64,000 nucleotides of DNA, from NCBI GenBank assembly GCA_964410125.1, contig CAYPGQ010000007.1, positions 28,708 to 92,707 on the forward strand, read 5' to 3'. This document shows, in pieces, positions 50,750 to 59,099 of the stretch. The first letter of the stretch is position 1. Each line of letters begins with the position of its first letter. A program made the position numbers and the translations under genes. Under the pieces are notes generated by a model. It made no database searches, had not been told where the DNA came from, and saw only the letters and a program-made list of their open reading frames with translations. The DNA is from G020348385 sp964410125 (GTDB lineage Bacteria > Acidobacteriota > Aminicenantia > Aminicenantales > Aminicenantaceae).

Positions 50750-53155
50750 CTATTCATATCTGAGGGAATCGGCAGGATTGGCCACCGCAGCCTTTAGGGC
50801 CTTCGTACTGACTGTAAGAAGAGCAATGATCAAGGCTATGACACCCGATAGGACGAACATCCAGACTCCCATACTAATGCGATAAGCAAAATTCTGGAGC
50901 CACTTGTTCATCACAAGATAAGCAACCGGCCAGGCCACAACATTGGCCAAAATCACCCATTTCGTGAAATCTCTGGACAGGAGCACCACCACATTGGAAA
51001 CAGAAGCCCCTAGCACCTTCCGGATGCCGATTTCTTTGGTACGCTGATCGGCAGTGAAGGAAGCCAGCCCGAAAAGGCCTAAACAGGAGATGAAGATGGC
51101 CATCAATGTGAAGGAGGTAAAAATCTGTCCCATGCGCTGCTCGGAACGGTAAAGGCGATCGAAAGATTCATCCAAAAAGACATATGAAAACGGGTGTGTT
51201 GGTTCCAGTTCCTTCCATATGTTTTCAATCGACTGGAGGGATCCCGCAATGGTTCCCGGTCGAAGTTTCACCGAAATCCTGCTCACCTCTCCTGACAATT
51301 TCATCAGATGCCCCCGGATTTTTTCATGGAGCGACTCGAAGTGGAAATCCTTGACCACACCGATCACTGTGTATGGGACCTCGATAAAACCTTTTTCAGG
51401 GCTGCCGGCTTCAGCCAAGTCTGTCATCGACACGGTTTTTCCGAGAGGATCGACCCATCCCAAGTGTTGGACAAGAGTTTCATTCAAAATCATGGCTTTG
51501 TTATCGCTTGGATGGTCTTGCGAGAAATTTCTTCCGGCAGACAGCTTCATATCCATGGTTTCCAGATAGTCAGCATCAATTTCCATAATTGGTAAAACTT
51601 GTTTTTTCTGGTCGATACCTTCAAAAGAAAACATCGTTTCACTGCGGCCCCGGCTAGGCACAGTAGAAGAACAGGCAGCTCCGGCCACTCCCGGCAGGCG
51701 GAGGATTTCATTTTTGAAAACATCGTGCTTTTGGCTTACCTGTCCTCTCAAAGAAATGACAGCAACCTGCTCTTTGTCAAAGCCCAAATCGCGGTTTTTG
51801 ACATGATGAAGCTGATAAAAAATAACGAACGTGCTGATTATAAGGGTAATGGAAATGACATACTGAAGGCTGACCAAACCGTTGCGGAATAAGCGGTGTC
51901 CTTTCCCCGCCTTGAATCGGGATTTGAGCACCTCTAAAGGGATGAAAGCCGAAAGGAAAAAAGCCGGATAGGTTCCGGCAAGGAATCCGGCCAAAACGGC
52001 AATACCGACAAGGCCCAACATGATAATCCCGTTTTGCGTAGGATTAAAAACCAGGTCTTTACTGACCAGTTGATTGAATACGGGAAGCAAAACATAGATA
52101 AGTATGATGGCGATGGCCAAGCTTATGAAGCTCAGGAGAATGGATTCTCCGAGGAACTGTCCGATCAGTTTGGCGCGGTGGGCTCCGAGGACCTTCCTCA
52201 TCCCCACTTCCCTGGCCCGGCGGGAGGATTGGGCTGTGGAGAGGTTCATGAAATTGATGCAGGCGATCAGAAGGATGAAGAGAGCAATCGTAGTGAGAAT
52301 GCGGATAAAAGCCGGATTCCCGGGCGGTTCCATCTCTCCTTCCAGATGAGAATGCAAGTGGATGCTAATCATAGGCTGAAGGAATATTTCCACCTCTGCC
52401 CCTAGCTGTTTGAACTGATCAGGGATGTTGGCCATCAGAAGGCTGTTATACTTTTGTGTGATTTCCTCTAACGAGGGATCACCCTCCAACAGGATGTACG
52501 TGGCATAATTGAATCCCATCCACAGGTTCAAGTCTCCCTGCAACTGCTCCAGAGTGGACAGGGATCCGATCATGCTGAATTTGAAGTGAGAGTTTTCGGG
52601 CATTTCCTTAACGACACCCGTTACGGTATAAGTGTATTGATTGTTCACTTTGACCGTCTTTCCTATGGGATCTGCATCGCCGAAATATTTTTCAGCCATC
52701 TCTTCCGTGACGATCATGTTGAACGGTGCCTGAAGCCAACTCTCCGGGTTTCCTCTAACAATAGAGATGGTGAAAACATCAAAAATATCGGGATCCGCGT
52801 GGAATATCTTGTCTTCCTCATACAATTTTTCCTCATAGGCAATGATCCGTGTTCCGGATTCCCGGAGCCGGGCAGCCCGGACAACCTCCGGGAATTGATC
52901 GACCAGAGCCGGGCCCAAAGGTGCGGGGACGCTGCCGACCTCTAAGTGGCGGCCCTGAGCATCTATTTTTGTAGCGATCCGGAATATGTGGTCATAGTTC
53001 TTATGAAAACGGTCGTAGGTGACTTCGTTCAAAACATAAAGGAGAATAAGAAAACTCACGGCCATGCCGATAGCAAGCCCCACAATGTTGATAAAGGAAA
53101 AACTTTTTCTCTTCCAAAGATTCCTGAGTGCGGTCTTTAGATAATTGCGTAACAT
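50750..53155 (-). CDS. FtsX/MacB-type ABC permease (two-domain)
   Basis: 801 residues. It has the duplicated layout: N-terminal helix (SFINIVGLAIGMAVSFLILL), MacB-like periplasmic domain, three helices (with RAREVGMRKVLGAHRAKLIG), a second periplasmic domain and three last helices (RTKEIGIRKVLGASVSNVVV), ending AAVANPADSLRYE. Proteins of this type usually export or release lipoproteins, peptides or antibiotics with a separate ATPase; none is adjacent here. Start follows GGAGG. Confidence 0.9.
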   Translation of the reverse strand: MLRNYLKTALRNLWKRKSFSFINIVGLAIGMAVSFLILLYVLNEVTYDRFHKNYDHIFRIATKIDAQGRHLEVGSVPAPLGPALVDQFPEVVRAARLRESGTRIIAYEEKLYEEDKIFHADPDIFDVFTISIVRGNPESWLQAPFNMIVTEEMAEKYFGDADPIGKTVKVNNQYTYTVTGVVKEMPENSHFKFSMIGSLSTLEQLQGDLNLWMGFNYATYILLEGDPSLEEITQKYNSLLMANIPDQFKQLGAEVEIFLQPMISIHLHSHLEGEMEPPGNPAFIRILTTIALFILLIACINFMNLSTAQSSRRAREVGMRKVLGAHRAKLIGQFLGESILLSFISLAIAIILIYVLLPVFNQLVSKDLVFNPTQNGIIMLGLVGIAVLAGFLAGTYPAFFLSAFIPLEVLKSRFKAGKGHRLFRNGLVSLQYVISITLIISTFVIFYQLHHVKNRDLGFDKEQVAVISLRGQVSQKHDVFKNEILRLPGVAGAACSSTVPSRGRSETMFSFEGIDQKKQVLPIMEIDADYLETMDMKLSAGRNFSQDHPSDNKAMILNETLVQHLGWVDPLGKTVSMTDLAEAGSPEKGFIEVPYTVIGVVKDFHFESLHEKIRGHLMKLSGEVSRISVKLRPGTIAGSLQSIENIWKELEPTHPFSYVFLDESFDRLYRSEQRMGQIFTSFTLMAIFISCLGLFGLASFTADQRTKEIGIRKVLGASVSNVVVLLSRDFTKWVILANVVAWPVAYLVMNKWLQNFAYRISMGVWMFVLSGVIALIIALLTVSTKALKAAVANPADSLRYE

Positions 53156-53297
53156 GATTCCTCCAGATAAGAGATACGAACTCCCTGTCTAAAATGTTCC
53201 ATCTCGATTGGTTAAACGGAAAGAATTTGTTGCCATTTGACGGAAAAATCACCCTTATGGTATAACCTTTTATCCTAAATTCCGTAGTGAAACACAA

Positions 53298-55475
53298 ATG
53301 ATATGTCTAAAATCACCAAAAAAAACAATTCCTTTGCTTTTTCTTCTCACCATGTTTCTTGTTACCACAACCCTCCATGCTGAGGGAAAATACGCGCCTC
53401 TACGCCCGTACAAAACCGAAAATCCTCCTGTTATTGACGGGAAGCTCGATGACACAGTCTGGCAGAAAGCACCCACTATATCAGGATTTAAGACTTGGGT
53501 TCCCGACTATGGCAAGGACATGGCCGAAAAAACAGAAGTTTATTATGCCTATGACCAGGAGAATTTTTATGTGGCTTTTCGTTGTTATGACAGAGAGCCC
53601 GATAAAATCAAATCATCGGTCACAAGCCGTGACAACATCGATTCCGACGATTGGGTGTGTGTGAATCTGGATTCTTTCAACGACCAACAATCCCTTTACG
53701 TGTTCTACTGCAATCCGATAGGTGCACAGGGGGACGCAACGGCAGAAGGGAATCAAGAAGATTTCAACGTGGACATGGTGTGGTTCAGCGAGGGAGAAAT
53801 CAACCAAGAAGGTTATACGGTCGAAATCCGAATTCCGTTTAAAAGCATCCGATTTTCCCACAGGGATCCGGTGGAAATGGCTGTGATTTTTGAACGAAAG
53901 ATCAACCGGCACACGGAATTGGGGACTTACCCTCCTCTGGATCCGGCACAGGGCCCGAATTTTTTCACCCAAACGGTTACCCTTTTGTTCGAAGATATCG
54001 AGCACTACACTTTGCTCGAGGTTCTTCCTGCGACGACTTACAACCAGCAAAGTGAATTAGATGAAGGAAGATTGATTTCTGGCAAAGGTATCGGGGATCT
54101 CAGTTTGACAGCCAAGTATGGTATCACATCCCGTCTTATCTTCGATGGCACTGTCAATCCAGATTTTAGTCATGTGGAGGCTGATGCTGGACAGGTGGAT
54201 TTCAACCAAAGATATGCTCTGTTTTTTCCTGAAAAGCGTCCCTTTTTCCTCGAAGGATTGGAGAAGTTCCATTTCGGGGGAAAACACAGCGGTGATCCCC
54301 TCCAGGCTGTGGTGCACACCAGGACAATCGTCGAACCGTTATTGGGTGCAAAACTCAATGGGAAGATCGGAGCCAAAAACACGGTGGCAGCTATCTATGC
54401 CATGGATAAGCTGCCTGATGACGATCCCGCTGATTATGCCCATTTCGGCATCTTCCGTTATAAAAGGGCTTTGGCTAATGATAGCTTTATCGGAGGATTC
54501 TACACCGGACGAGAACGAGAGAACGGACACAACCGAGTTTTTGGGTTGGATGGGCAGATGAGGATAAACAAGTCCAGCATCTTCGGCTACCACGGCTTCC
54601 TGTCCTCGAGCAAACAAGACACAAAATCATCTCGAGAGGATGGACATGCTTTAGGCCTTCACTATTTCTATAGCACCCGGAATTGGATCATCATGCTGGG
54701 ACTCCAGGATTTGGCTGAAGACTTCCACAGCGAAACAGGATATGTCACCCGCACAGGAATCACCCGGTTCCGCTCCGGCATCATGCGCATGTTTTATCCC
54801 AAATCCAGCGTTATCAAGAGGATCGATCCTGTGATCCACAGCAGCCAGATCCATGATAAATCCAGCGGCCTTTACGAAACGGACAACTCGTTGGACCTGA
54901 GATTCCTTCTCCCGAAAAGTACAACAATCTTATTCGGGTACCGTTACTCAACCGAGGTTTGGCAAAAAGAACGGTTCAGCACAAGCCGGGCCAGGTTTAT
55001 CGGGTCGAGCCAAATCACAAAAAAACTTTTTTTCAGCTTGAACTACAACTATGGAAACAAACTCCGCTATGTCGAGGACCCCTACCAGGGAAAAGGAAAC
55101 GACGTTATGGCATCCCTAACTTTTTTGCCTCTGAGACAGCTTCATCTGGAACTCAGTATGCTCTATTCGGATTTTACCCGGCAAGCGGATTCCAAAAAAG
55201 AGTTCGACTACACGATCATCCGAAGCAAGAACACTTTCCAAGTGAACAAGTATCTTTTTTTCCGGGCTATCGTGGAATACAATTCCTTCCGGAAGCAACT
55301 GATGACCGACTTTCTCGCCTCTTTCACTTACATCCCGGGAACCGTTATCCATATCGGTTATGGTTCTCTGTACGAAAAGATAAGATGGGAGCAAGGGGAT
55401 TACAGACCTTCGGATAACTTCCTGGAAACGAGGCGGGGTTTTTTCTTCAAAGCTTCCTACCTGTGGAGATTGTAG
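53298..55475 (+). CDS. DUF5916 outer-membrane protein with CBM9-like domain
   Basis: 725 residues. After a signal peptide (residues about 8-28), an N-terminal carbohydrate-binding family 9-like domain reads PPVIDGKLDDTVWQKAP, YYAYDQENFYVAFRCYD and GYTVEIRIPFKSIRF. The rest is DUF5916: DFSHVEADAGQVDFNQRYAL and FFPEKRPFFLEG, then a long beta-barrel to the end. Common in Bacteroidetes/Acidobacteria-type genomes, where it is thought to be an outer-membrane protein tied to polymer use; true function unknown. Divergent from the permease gene. Confidence 0.9.
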   Translation: MICLKSPKKTIPLLFLLTMFLVTTTLHAEGKYAPLRPYKTENPPVIDGKLDDTVWQKAPTISGFKTWVPDYGKDMAEKTEVYYAYDQENFYVAFRCYDREPDKIKSSVTSRDNIDSDDWVCVNLDSFNDQQSLYVFYCNPIGAQGDATAEGNQEDFNVDMVWFSEGEINQEGYTVEIRIPFKSIRFSHRDPVEMAVIFERKINRHTELGTYPPLDPAQGPNFFTQTVTLLFEDIEHYTLLEVLPATTYNQQSELDEGRLISGKGIGDLSLTAKYGITSRLIFDGTVNPDFSHVEADAGQVDFNQRYALFFPEKRPFFLEGLEKFHFGGKHSGDPLQAVVHTRTIVEPLLGAKLNGKIGAKNTVAAIYAMDKLPDDDPADYAHFGIFRYKRALANDSFIGGFYTGRERENGHNRVFGLDGQMRINKSSIFGYHGFLSSSKQDTKSSREDGHALGLHYFYSTRNWIIMLGLQDLAEDFHSETGYVTRTGITRFRSGIMRMFYPKSSVIKRIDPVIHSSQIHDKSSGLYETDNSLDLRFLLPKSTTILFGYRYSTEVWQKERFSTSRARFIGSSQITKKLFFSLNYNYGNKLRYVEDPYQGKGNDVMASLTFLPLRQLHLELSMLYSDFTRQADSKKEFDYTIIRSKNTFQVNKYLFFRAIVEYNSFRKQLMTDFLASFTYIPGTVIHIGYGSLYEKIRWEQGDYRPSDNFLETRRGFFFKASYLWRL

Positions 55476-55600
55476 AAACTCAAGACTCATCCCCAAAAAA
55501 GATATCCTGACTTCCTTTATATAGATCGTTGTTATTCATACAAAAATCAGTTTGTTTGACCGCCCCAATAAAATCCTGGTTATGGAAATGCTTCCAGCCG

Positions 55601-55630
55601 AATAGGGTGGTACCTTAAGGAGCGTCCCCA
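55601..55630. repeat. Second copy of the AATAGGGTGG..GAGCGTCCCC element
   Basis: Shares ATAGGGTGG and GGAGCGTCCCC with 50715-50748 but folds less well. It is the only feature besides the sigma-54 control region in the 304-bp gap after the DUF5916 gene. Confidence 0.4.
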
Positions 55631-55647
55631 TCTATTTTCCCTACAAA

Positions 55648-55687
55648 ATTGTTGGCATTACAACAATATTGTCGGCATTCCCGGACA
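55648..55687 (+). promoter_or_regulatory. Two tandem 20-bp sites, likely NtrC-type enhancer
   Basis: ATTGTTGGCATTACAACAAT (a perfect 7-bp inverted repeat) is directly followed by a second 20-bp unit opening ATTGTCGGCATT and closing in GGACA. Same-face spacing of two helical turns, about 70-105 bp before the predicted transcript start, is what a sigma-54 activator site would show. The activator is probably the NtrC-type protein encoded in the same operon. Confidence 0.65.
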
Positions 55688-55727
55688 GCATGAGAACCTA
55701 ATTCCTTTATTATCTATAATTTAATAG

Positions 55728-55744
55728 TTGGCACAGGACTTGCT
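55728..55744 (+). promoter_or_regulatory. Sigma-54 (-24/-12) promoter
   Basis: TTGGCACAGGACTTGCT fits the sigma-54 consensus TGGCAC-N5-TTGCW, with GG and GC exactly 12 bp apart (55730 and 55742). Transcription would start near 55755, 25 bases before the first gene. Confidence 0.85.
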
Positions 55745-55779
55745 TTACAAATGTCTGAAATTTAAATCAGGAGGTTCAA

Positions 55780-56217
55780 ATGAACAAGAAAAAATTAATG
55801 GTTTGGATGGGATCATTCCTGATCCTGGGCCTGGGACTCGCATTTTCGGCTGACACGCCTCAAAAAGCGGCTCGTAATTCATTCAAAAACACGGTAAAAT
55901 CAGGATTTAAACCAGGACCATTTTTTGTGGATGAGAATGGAGACGGAATTTGTGACCGTGCCCCTGATCACCACAATGCCGGGGCACCAAACAGACAGGC
56001 CCCAGATTGGGCCCAGCGTAAAGATGGTTCAAATTTTCAAAACAAGAATGAAAACAATGCCTCATCCGATCAGTTCAAAAACAGGTTTAGCCATCGAAAG
56101 GAAAACACTTGGAACAGACAATCTTCAAGGCAAAATCGTGAAAATTTCGGAAACGGCATTTGTGACGAAACGGGCCCAAAAGGCAGTAGATCTAAGAAAG
56201 GAAACGGTCAAGGATAG
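55780..56217 (+). CDS. Small secreted protein with DENGDGICD motifs
   Basis: 145 residues; CAGGAGG precedes the ATG. Signal peptide (VWMGSFLILGLGLAFSA), then FFVDENGDGICDRAPDHH, an EF-hand-like calcium-loop motif with an added Cys, and a decayed second one (FGNGICDE). The middle is rich in Asn, Gln and Arg and probably disordered. The first gene of the sigma-54 operon, followed by a terminator-like hairpin, so it is probably made in excess. Family known only by the motif; could bind calcium or another metal outside the cell. Confidence 0.75.
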   Translation: MNKKKLMVWMGSFLILGLGLAFSADTPQKAARNSFKNTVKSGFKPGPFFVDENGDGICDRAPDHHNAGAPNRQAPDWAQRKDGSNFQNKNENNASSDQFKNRFSHRKENTWNRQSSRQNRENFGNGICDETGPKGSRSKKGNGQG

Positions 56218-56220
56218 AGA

Positions 56221-56247
56221 GGAAAGGGGCTTTCCCCCTTTCCTTTT
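56221..56247 (+). terminator. Strong hairpin with T-run after the first operon gene
   Basis: GGAAAGGGG pairs perfectly with CCCCTTTCC around five bases and is followed by TTTTCTC, three bases past the stop codon. It likely ends most transcripts here, letting a fraction read through to the barrel, OB-like and regulator genes. Confidence 0.75.
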
Positions 56248-56262
56248 CTCTGGGGAAAAACC

Positions 56263-57432
56263 ATGAAAAAAAGCATTATCCTCATCCTGATCGTGCTGGC
56301 AGTGCGTTCAACGCTGGCGGCTGACTCCTTTTCGCTTTCCTTTTCCCAAAACATGACCAGCAACCTTTTTCAGAATCGGTTTGCCGAAAAGGATCAGCTA
56401 TCCGACCTGAGTTTCTACCTGGACAAAAACTTTTCGATGTTATCACTTTATGTGGAGGGGAAATATTCCTATCTTTTCGAAAACTCCAATCTGGCCTATT
56501 ACATCCAGGATGCAGGTTTAGATTATATCTATCCTCTCGGTGAAAAATCCGCATTCTATTTTTCCGTTGCAGGGCGAGGAATTTTCTATCGCTCCGAATA
56601 TTCAGATTTCAATTACTTGTCCGCCAATTTTTTTGCGGCTTTTAAGAGTTATCTCAGCCAGACATCTATCCTGAAGTTGAATTACTCAATGGACTACAAA
56701 AATTACAAGGACTCTGTGTATGATTTCATAAGCCATTCCCTTATGGTTTCTTTTGACAAATATTTCCAAACAAAAACAACCCTAAAGGGAGAAATAGACT
56801 GGGGGTACAAATATTTTTTCAGCCCTTATGTTTATTATGAGTTTTTAACAGCCGAAACCAACGCCAATTCCATGGGAGGGAGGGGAAAAGGAAATGCACA
56901 CGGCTCTTATCAATATGTCTATCAAACTAAATCACAAACCGAGGGGCAAGAAATTCAGGTCTTTTCTCTATCAGGTTGGATCGCTCAAGGACTTGGGAAT
57001 AAAATTGGAATCCGTTTTTCAGGCATGAGACAATGGGTCTTATCCGGCCAAAATCCTTTTTCTTTCATCGAAGAATTCTATATGGTCGAGAATCCATCCT
57101 ACGACAGATTCTCCTGGGAGGGATACCAGTTTGGAAGCCAATTGACTCTCCTCACTCCCTGGAATATCCAACTAAAATTGGGGTATACTATGTCCAACAA
57201 GGAATTCCCAGGGATCGAGAGTCTTGATCTTGAAGGAAACCTATTGGGAATCATGAGAAAAGACAAAAGAAAACAGATTGCAGTGACGACAGAAAAAAAT
57301 TTCCCTAGATTTTCGGTGTTTGTTTCATATTTATACATCCAGAACAGCTCGAATGATCTGTATTTTGACTGGAGCGGCCACTTTCTATCTGTGGGCATCG
57401 AGTGGAATATTCCACTGGGAGCAAAACAATGA
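56263..57432 (+). CDS. Outer-membrane beta-barrel protein of the sigma-54 operon
   Basis: 389 residues with a signal peptide (cleavage near TLAA-D). Nearly all the rest is aromatic-rich beta strands (SAFYFSVAGRGIFYRSEYSD, LKLNYSMDYKNYKDSVYDFI, FSVFVSYLYIQNSSNDLYF) ending in a short strand, fitting a barrel of 16 or more strands. A Gly-rich loop (MGGRGKGNAHGS) lies near residue 207. No function is recognised. The stop overlaps the next start (ATGA). Confidence 0.7.
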   Translation: MKKSIILILIVLAVRSTLAADSFSLSFSQNMTSNLFQNRFAEKDQLSDLSFYLDKNFSMLSLYVEGKYSYLFENSNLAYYIQDAGLDYIYPLGEKSAFYFSVAGRGIFYRSEYSDFNYLSANFFAAFKSYLSQTSILKLNYSMDYKNYKDSVYDFISHSLMVSFDKYFQTKTTLKGEIDWGYKYFFSPYVYYEFLTAETNANSMGGRGKGNAHGSYQYVYQTKSQTEGQEIQVFSLSGWIAQGLGNKIGIRFSGMRQWVLSGQNPFSFIEEFYMVENPSYDRFSWEGYQFGSQLTLLTPWNIQLKLGYTMSNKEFPGIESLDLEGNLLGIMRKDKRKQIAVTTEKNFPRFSVFVSYLYIQNSSNDLYFDWSGHFLSVGIEWNIPLGAKQ

Positions 57433-57872
57433 AGCAGAAAGCAGGGATGATCCTGGTAATGATTTTACTTCTTGTATCTCTCCCCTCCTTCGGCCAAAAT
57501 ACCGAGCACTTCTACAATGTGGATAAAGAACTCCGCGTCGAGGGAAAAATCCAAAAGATCGTCATGGAACCACGCTACAAAGACAATTCTCCCTTCTTGA
57601 TCGTTACTCTAGAAGAAAAAGACACAAAAAAACTCTACACAGTCGAGATAAGTCCTATAGGATTTTTTGACCAGGATTTTCATAAAGGAGAACACCTGAT
57701 AGTCACCGGCTCTCTCACCTCTTCGGGAGAGAAAGAAATGAACATCATCGCAAGACAGGTTCAATCCAAAGGAGAGACATTTATTCTGCGTGACAAACAC
57801 GGGTTCCCCACGTGGAGAGGGGGCAAAGGGCTATCGAGCAGGAAAGGAAGAAGAAAAGGCAAGCGTTTTTGA
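57429..57872 (+). CDS. Secreted OB-fold-like protein
   Basis: 147 residues from the ATG at 57429, overlapping the previous stop. Signal peptide, then one small beta-domain of the kind VEGKIQKIVMEPRY, YTVEISPIGFFDQDFHKGEH, LIVTGSLTSSGEKEMNIIAR, GETFILRDKHGFPTWRG, resembling secreted OB-fold proteins that contact metals or small molecules. A basic tail (RKGRRKGKR) ends it. Translationally coupled at both ends. Confidence 0.65.
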   Translation: MKQKAGMILVMILLLVSLPSFGQNTEHFYNVDKELRVEGKIQKIVMEPRYKDNSPFLIVTLEEKDTKKLYTVEISPIGFFDQDFHKGEHLIVTGSLTSSGEKEMNIIARQVQSKGETFILRDKHGFPTWRGGKGLSSRKGRRKGKRF

Positions 57873-59098
57873 AAAAGAAGGATCTATTCTTATTTTTTTT
57901 TATTCCTCTTCTCGGGATTCTCGTTATTTTTTTCACTCTTTCCTCGATAAACCGCACCTACATCAAAAACAAAGTTGAAAGCCTGGTCAAGGAACAACTT
58001 CAAGCCACCGCCGAAATTCTGAAGGTTAACATCTCCCATTTTTTAAGCGAGAATTATCCTTCAGAAGAAATCTTCCGTCTCTACTCCGGAGAAGAAAACA
58101 TCTATTACATGGCACTTTTGGACGATCAGAAGGAAATCCTGGGATGGCATTCCCGGTTTGAGGGATATCTTCCTCTGTCTCAAAAGGATATCGGAACACA
58201 GGATTCGTGGACCATCGACTCTCCTGCGGGCAAGATCTTTAATATTTTCACGTCTTTCCGAGCCTCTGATTCAAAGGTTTACCACATTTACCTCGGATAT
58301 TCGTTGGAAAGCCTCGAGGAAATGATCACCCATTCCCGCCGAAATTTTTCCATCCTTTTTGGGATCATCGCCGTGACGGGCATAATATTCTTTTTGGGCA
58401 TTTACCAGCTGCAAAATCATTTTCTTCAAAAAGTAAACGAAGCGGAAACAGAGCGCAGCGAAAAGGAAAGATACAGGGAAATTTCGGCGTTTACCTCCGG
58501 AGTCGCCCACGAAATCAAAAATCCCCTCAACAGTTTGGCCCTTCTTTTCGAGCTTCTGACAAAAAAAATGCCCACCGAGTTCAAAGATGATATATCGGCG
58601 GGAAACGGGGAAGTAAAAAAAATATCCAGAATCATAGACCAATTCTCGGCCTCCTTGAAACCGCTGGACCTGAAGAAAGAAAAGCTTTCTCTCAAAGATT
58701 TGATGGCCGATATCCAGGGATCGATAATCAAAGAAGACATCGCCATTCAATATGAAGAAGATGAGGAAGTTGTTTTATATGCGGATAAAGGATTGTTGAG
58801 CCAGGCTCTTCTTAACTTGCTGCAAAATTCGCTCGAGGCCACCGACAAAGGAGAGATCAAGATTCTGGCAAAAAAGCACAAAAAAAAGGCACATATCTCT
58901 GTCCAGGATACGGGAAGAGGAATGTCGGTAGAGGAGTTGATTCATATTTTCGATCCGTTTTTTTCCAAAAAAAAGGAGGGGATGGGAATCGGGCTTTACC
59001 TGACGAAAAAAATCATCGAAGCTCATGAAGGAAAAATAACATGCGAAAGCCGATTAGGAGAAGGAACCGCTTTCCATATCCAGATTCCAGGAGGTTGA
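57869..59098 (+). CDS. Membrane sensor histidine kinase
   Basis: 409 residues if started at the TTG at 57869, which overlaps the previous stop (TTGA); a GTG at 57812 would add 19. Two membrane helices (about 6-26 and 162-181) enclose a 135-residue sensor domain. HisKA with His214 in SGVAHEIKNPLNSL, then N box LLQNSLEAT, G1 VQDTGRGM, F/G2 FDPFFSKKKEGMGIGLYLTK. It should phosphorylate the NtrC-type regulator that follows; the signal is outside the cytoplasm. Confidence 0.92.
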   Translation: MKKKDLFLFFFIPLLGILVIFFTLSSINRTYIKNKVESLVKEQLQATAEILKVNISHFLSENYPSEEIFRLYSGEENIYYMALLDDQKEILGWHSRFEGYLPLSQKDIGTQDSWTIDSPAGKIFNIFTSFRASDSKVYHIYLGYSLESLEEMITHSRRNFSILFGIIAVTGIIFFLGIYQLQNHFLQKVNEAETERSEKERYREISAFTSGVAHEIKNPLNSLALLFELLTKKMPTEFKDDISAGNGEVKKISRIIDQFSASLKPLDLKKEKLSLKDLMADIQGSIIKEDIAIQYEEDEEVVLYADKGLLSQALLNLLQNSLEATDKGEIKILAKKHKKKAHISVQDTGRGMSVEELIHIFDPFFSKKKEGMGIGLYLTKKIIEAHEGKITCESRLGEGTAFHIQIPGG

Positions 59099-59099
59099 A

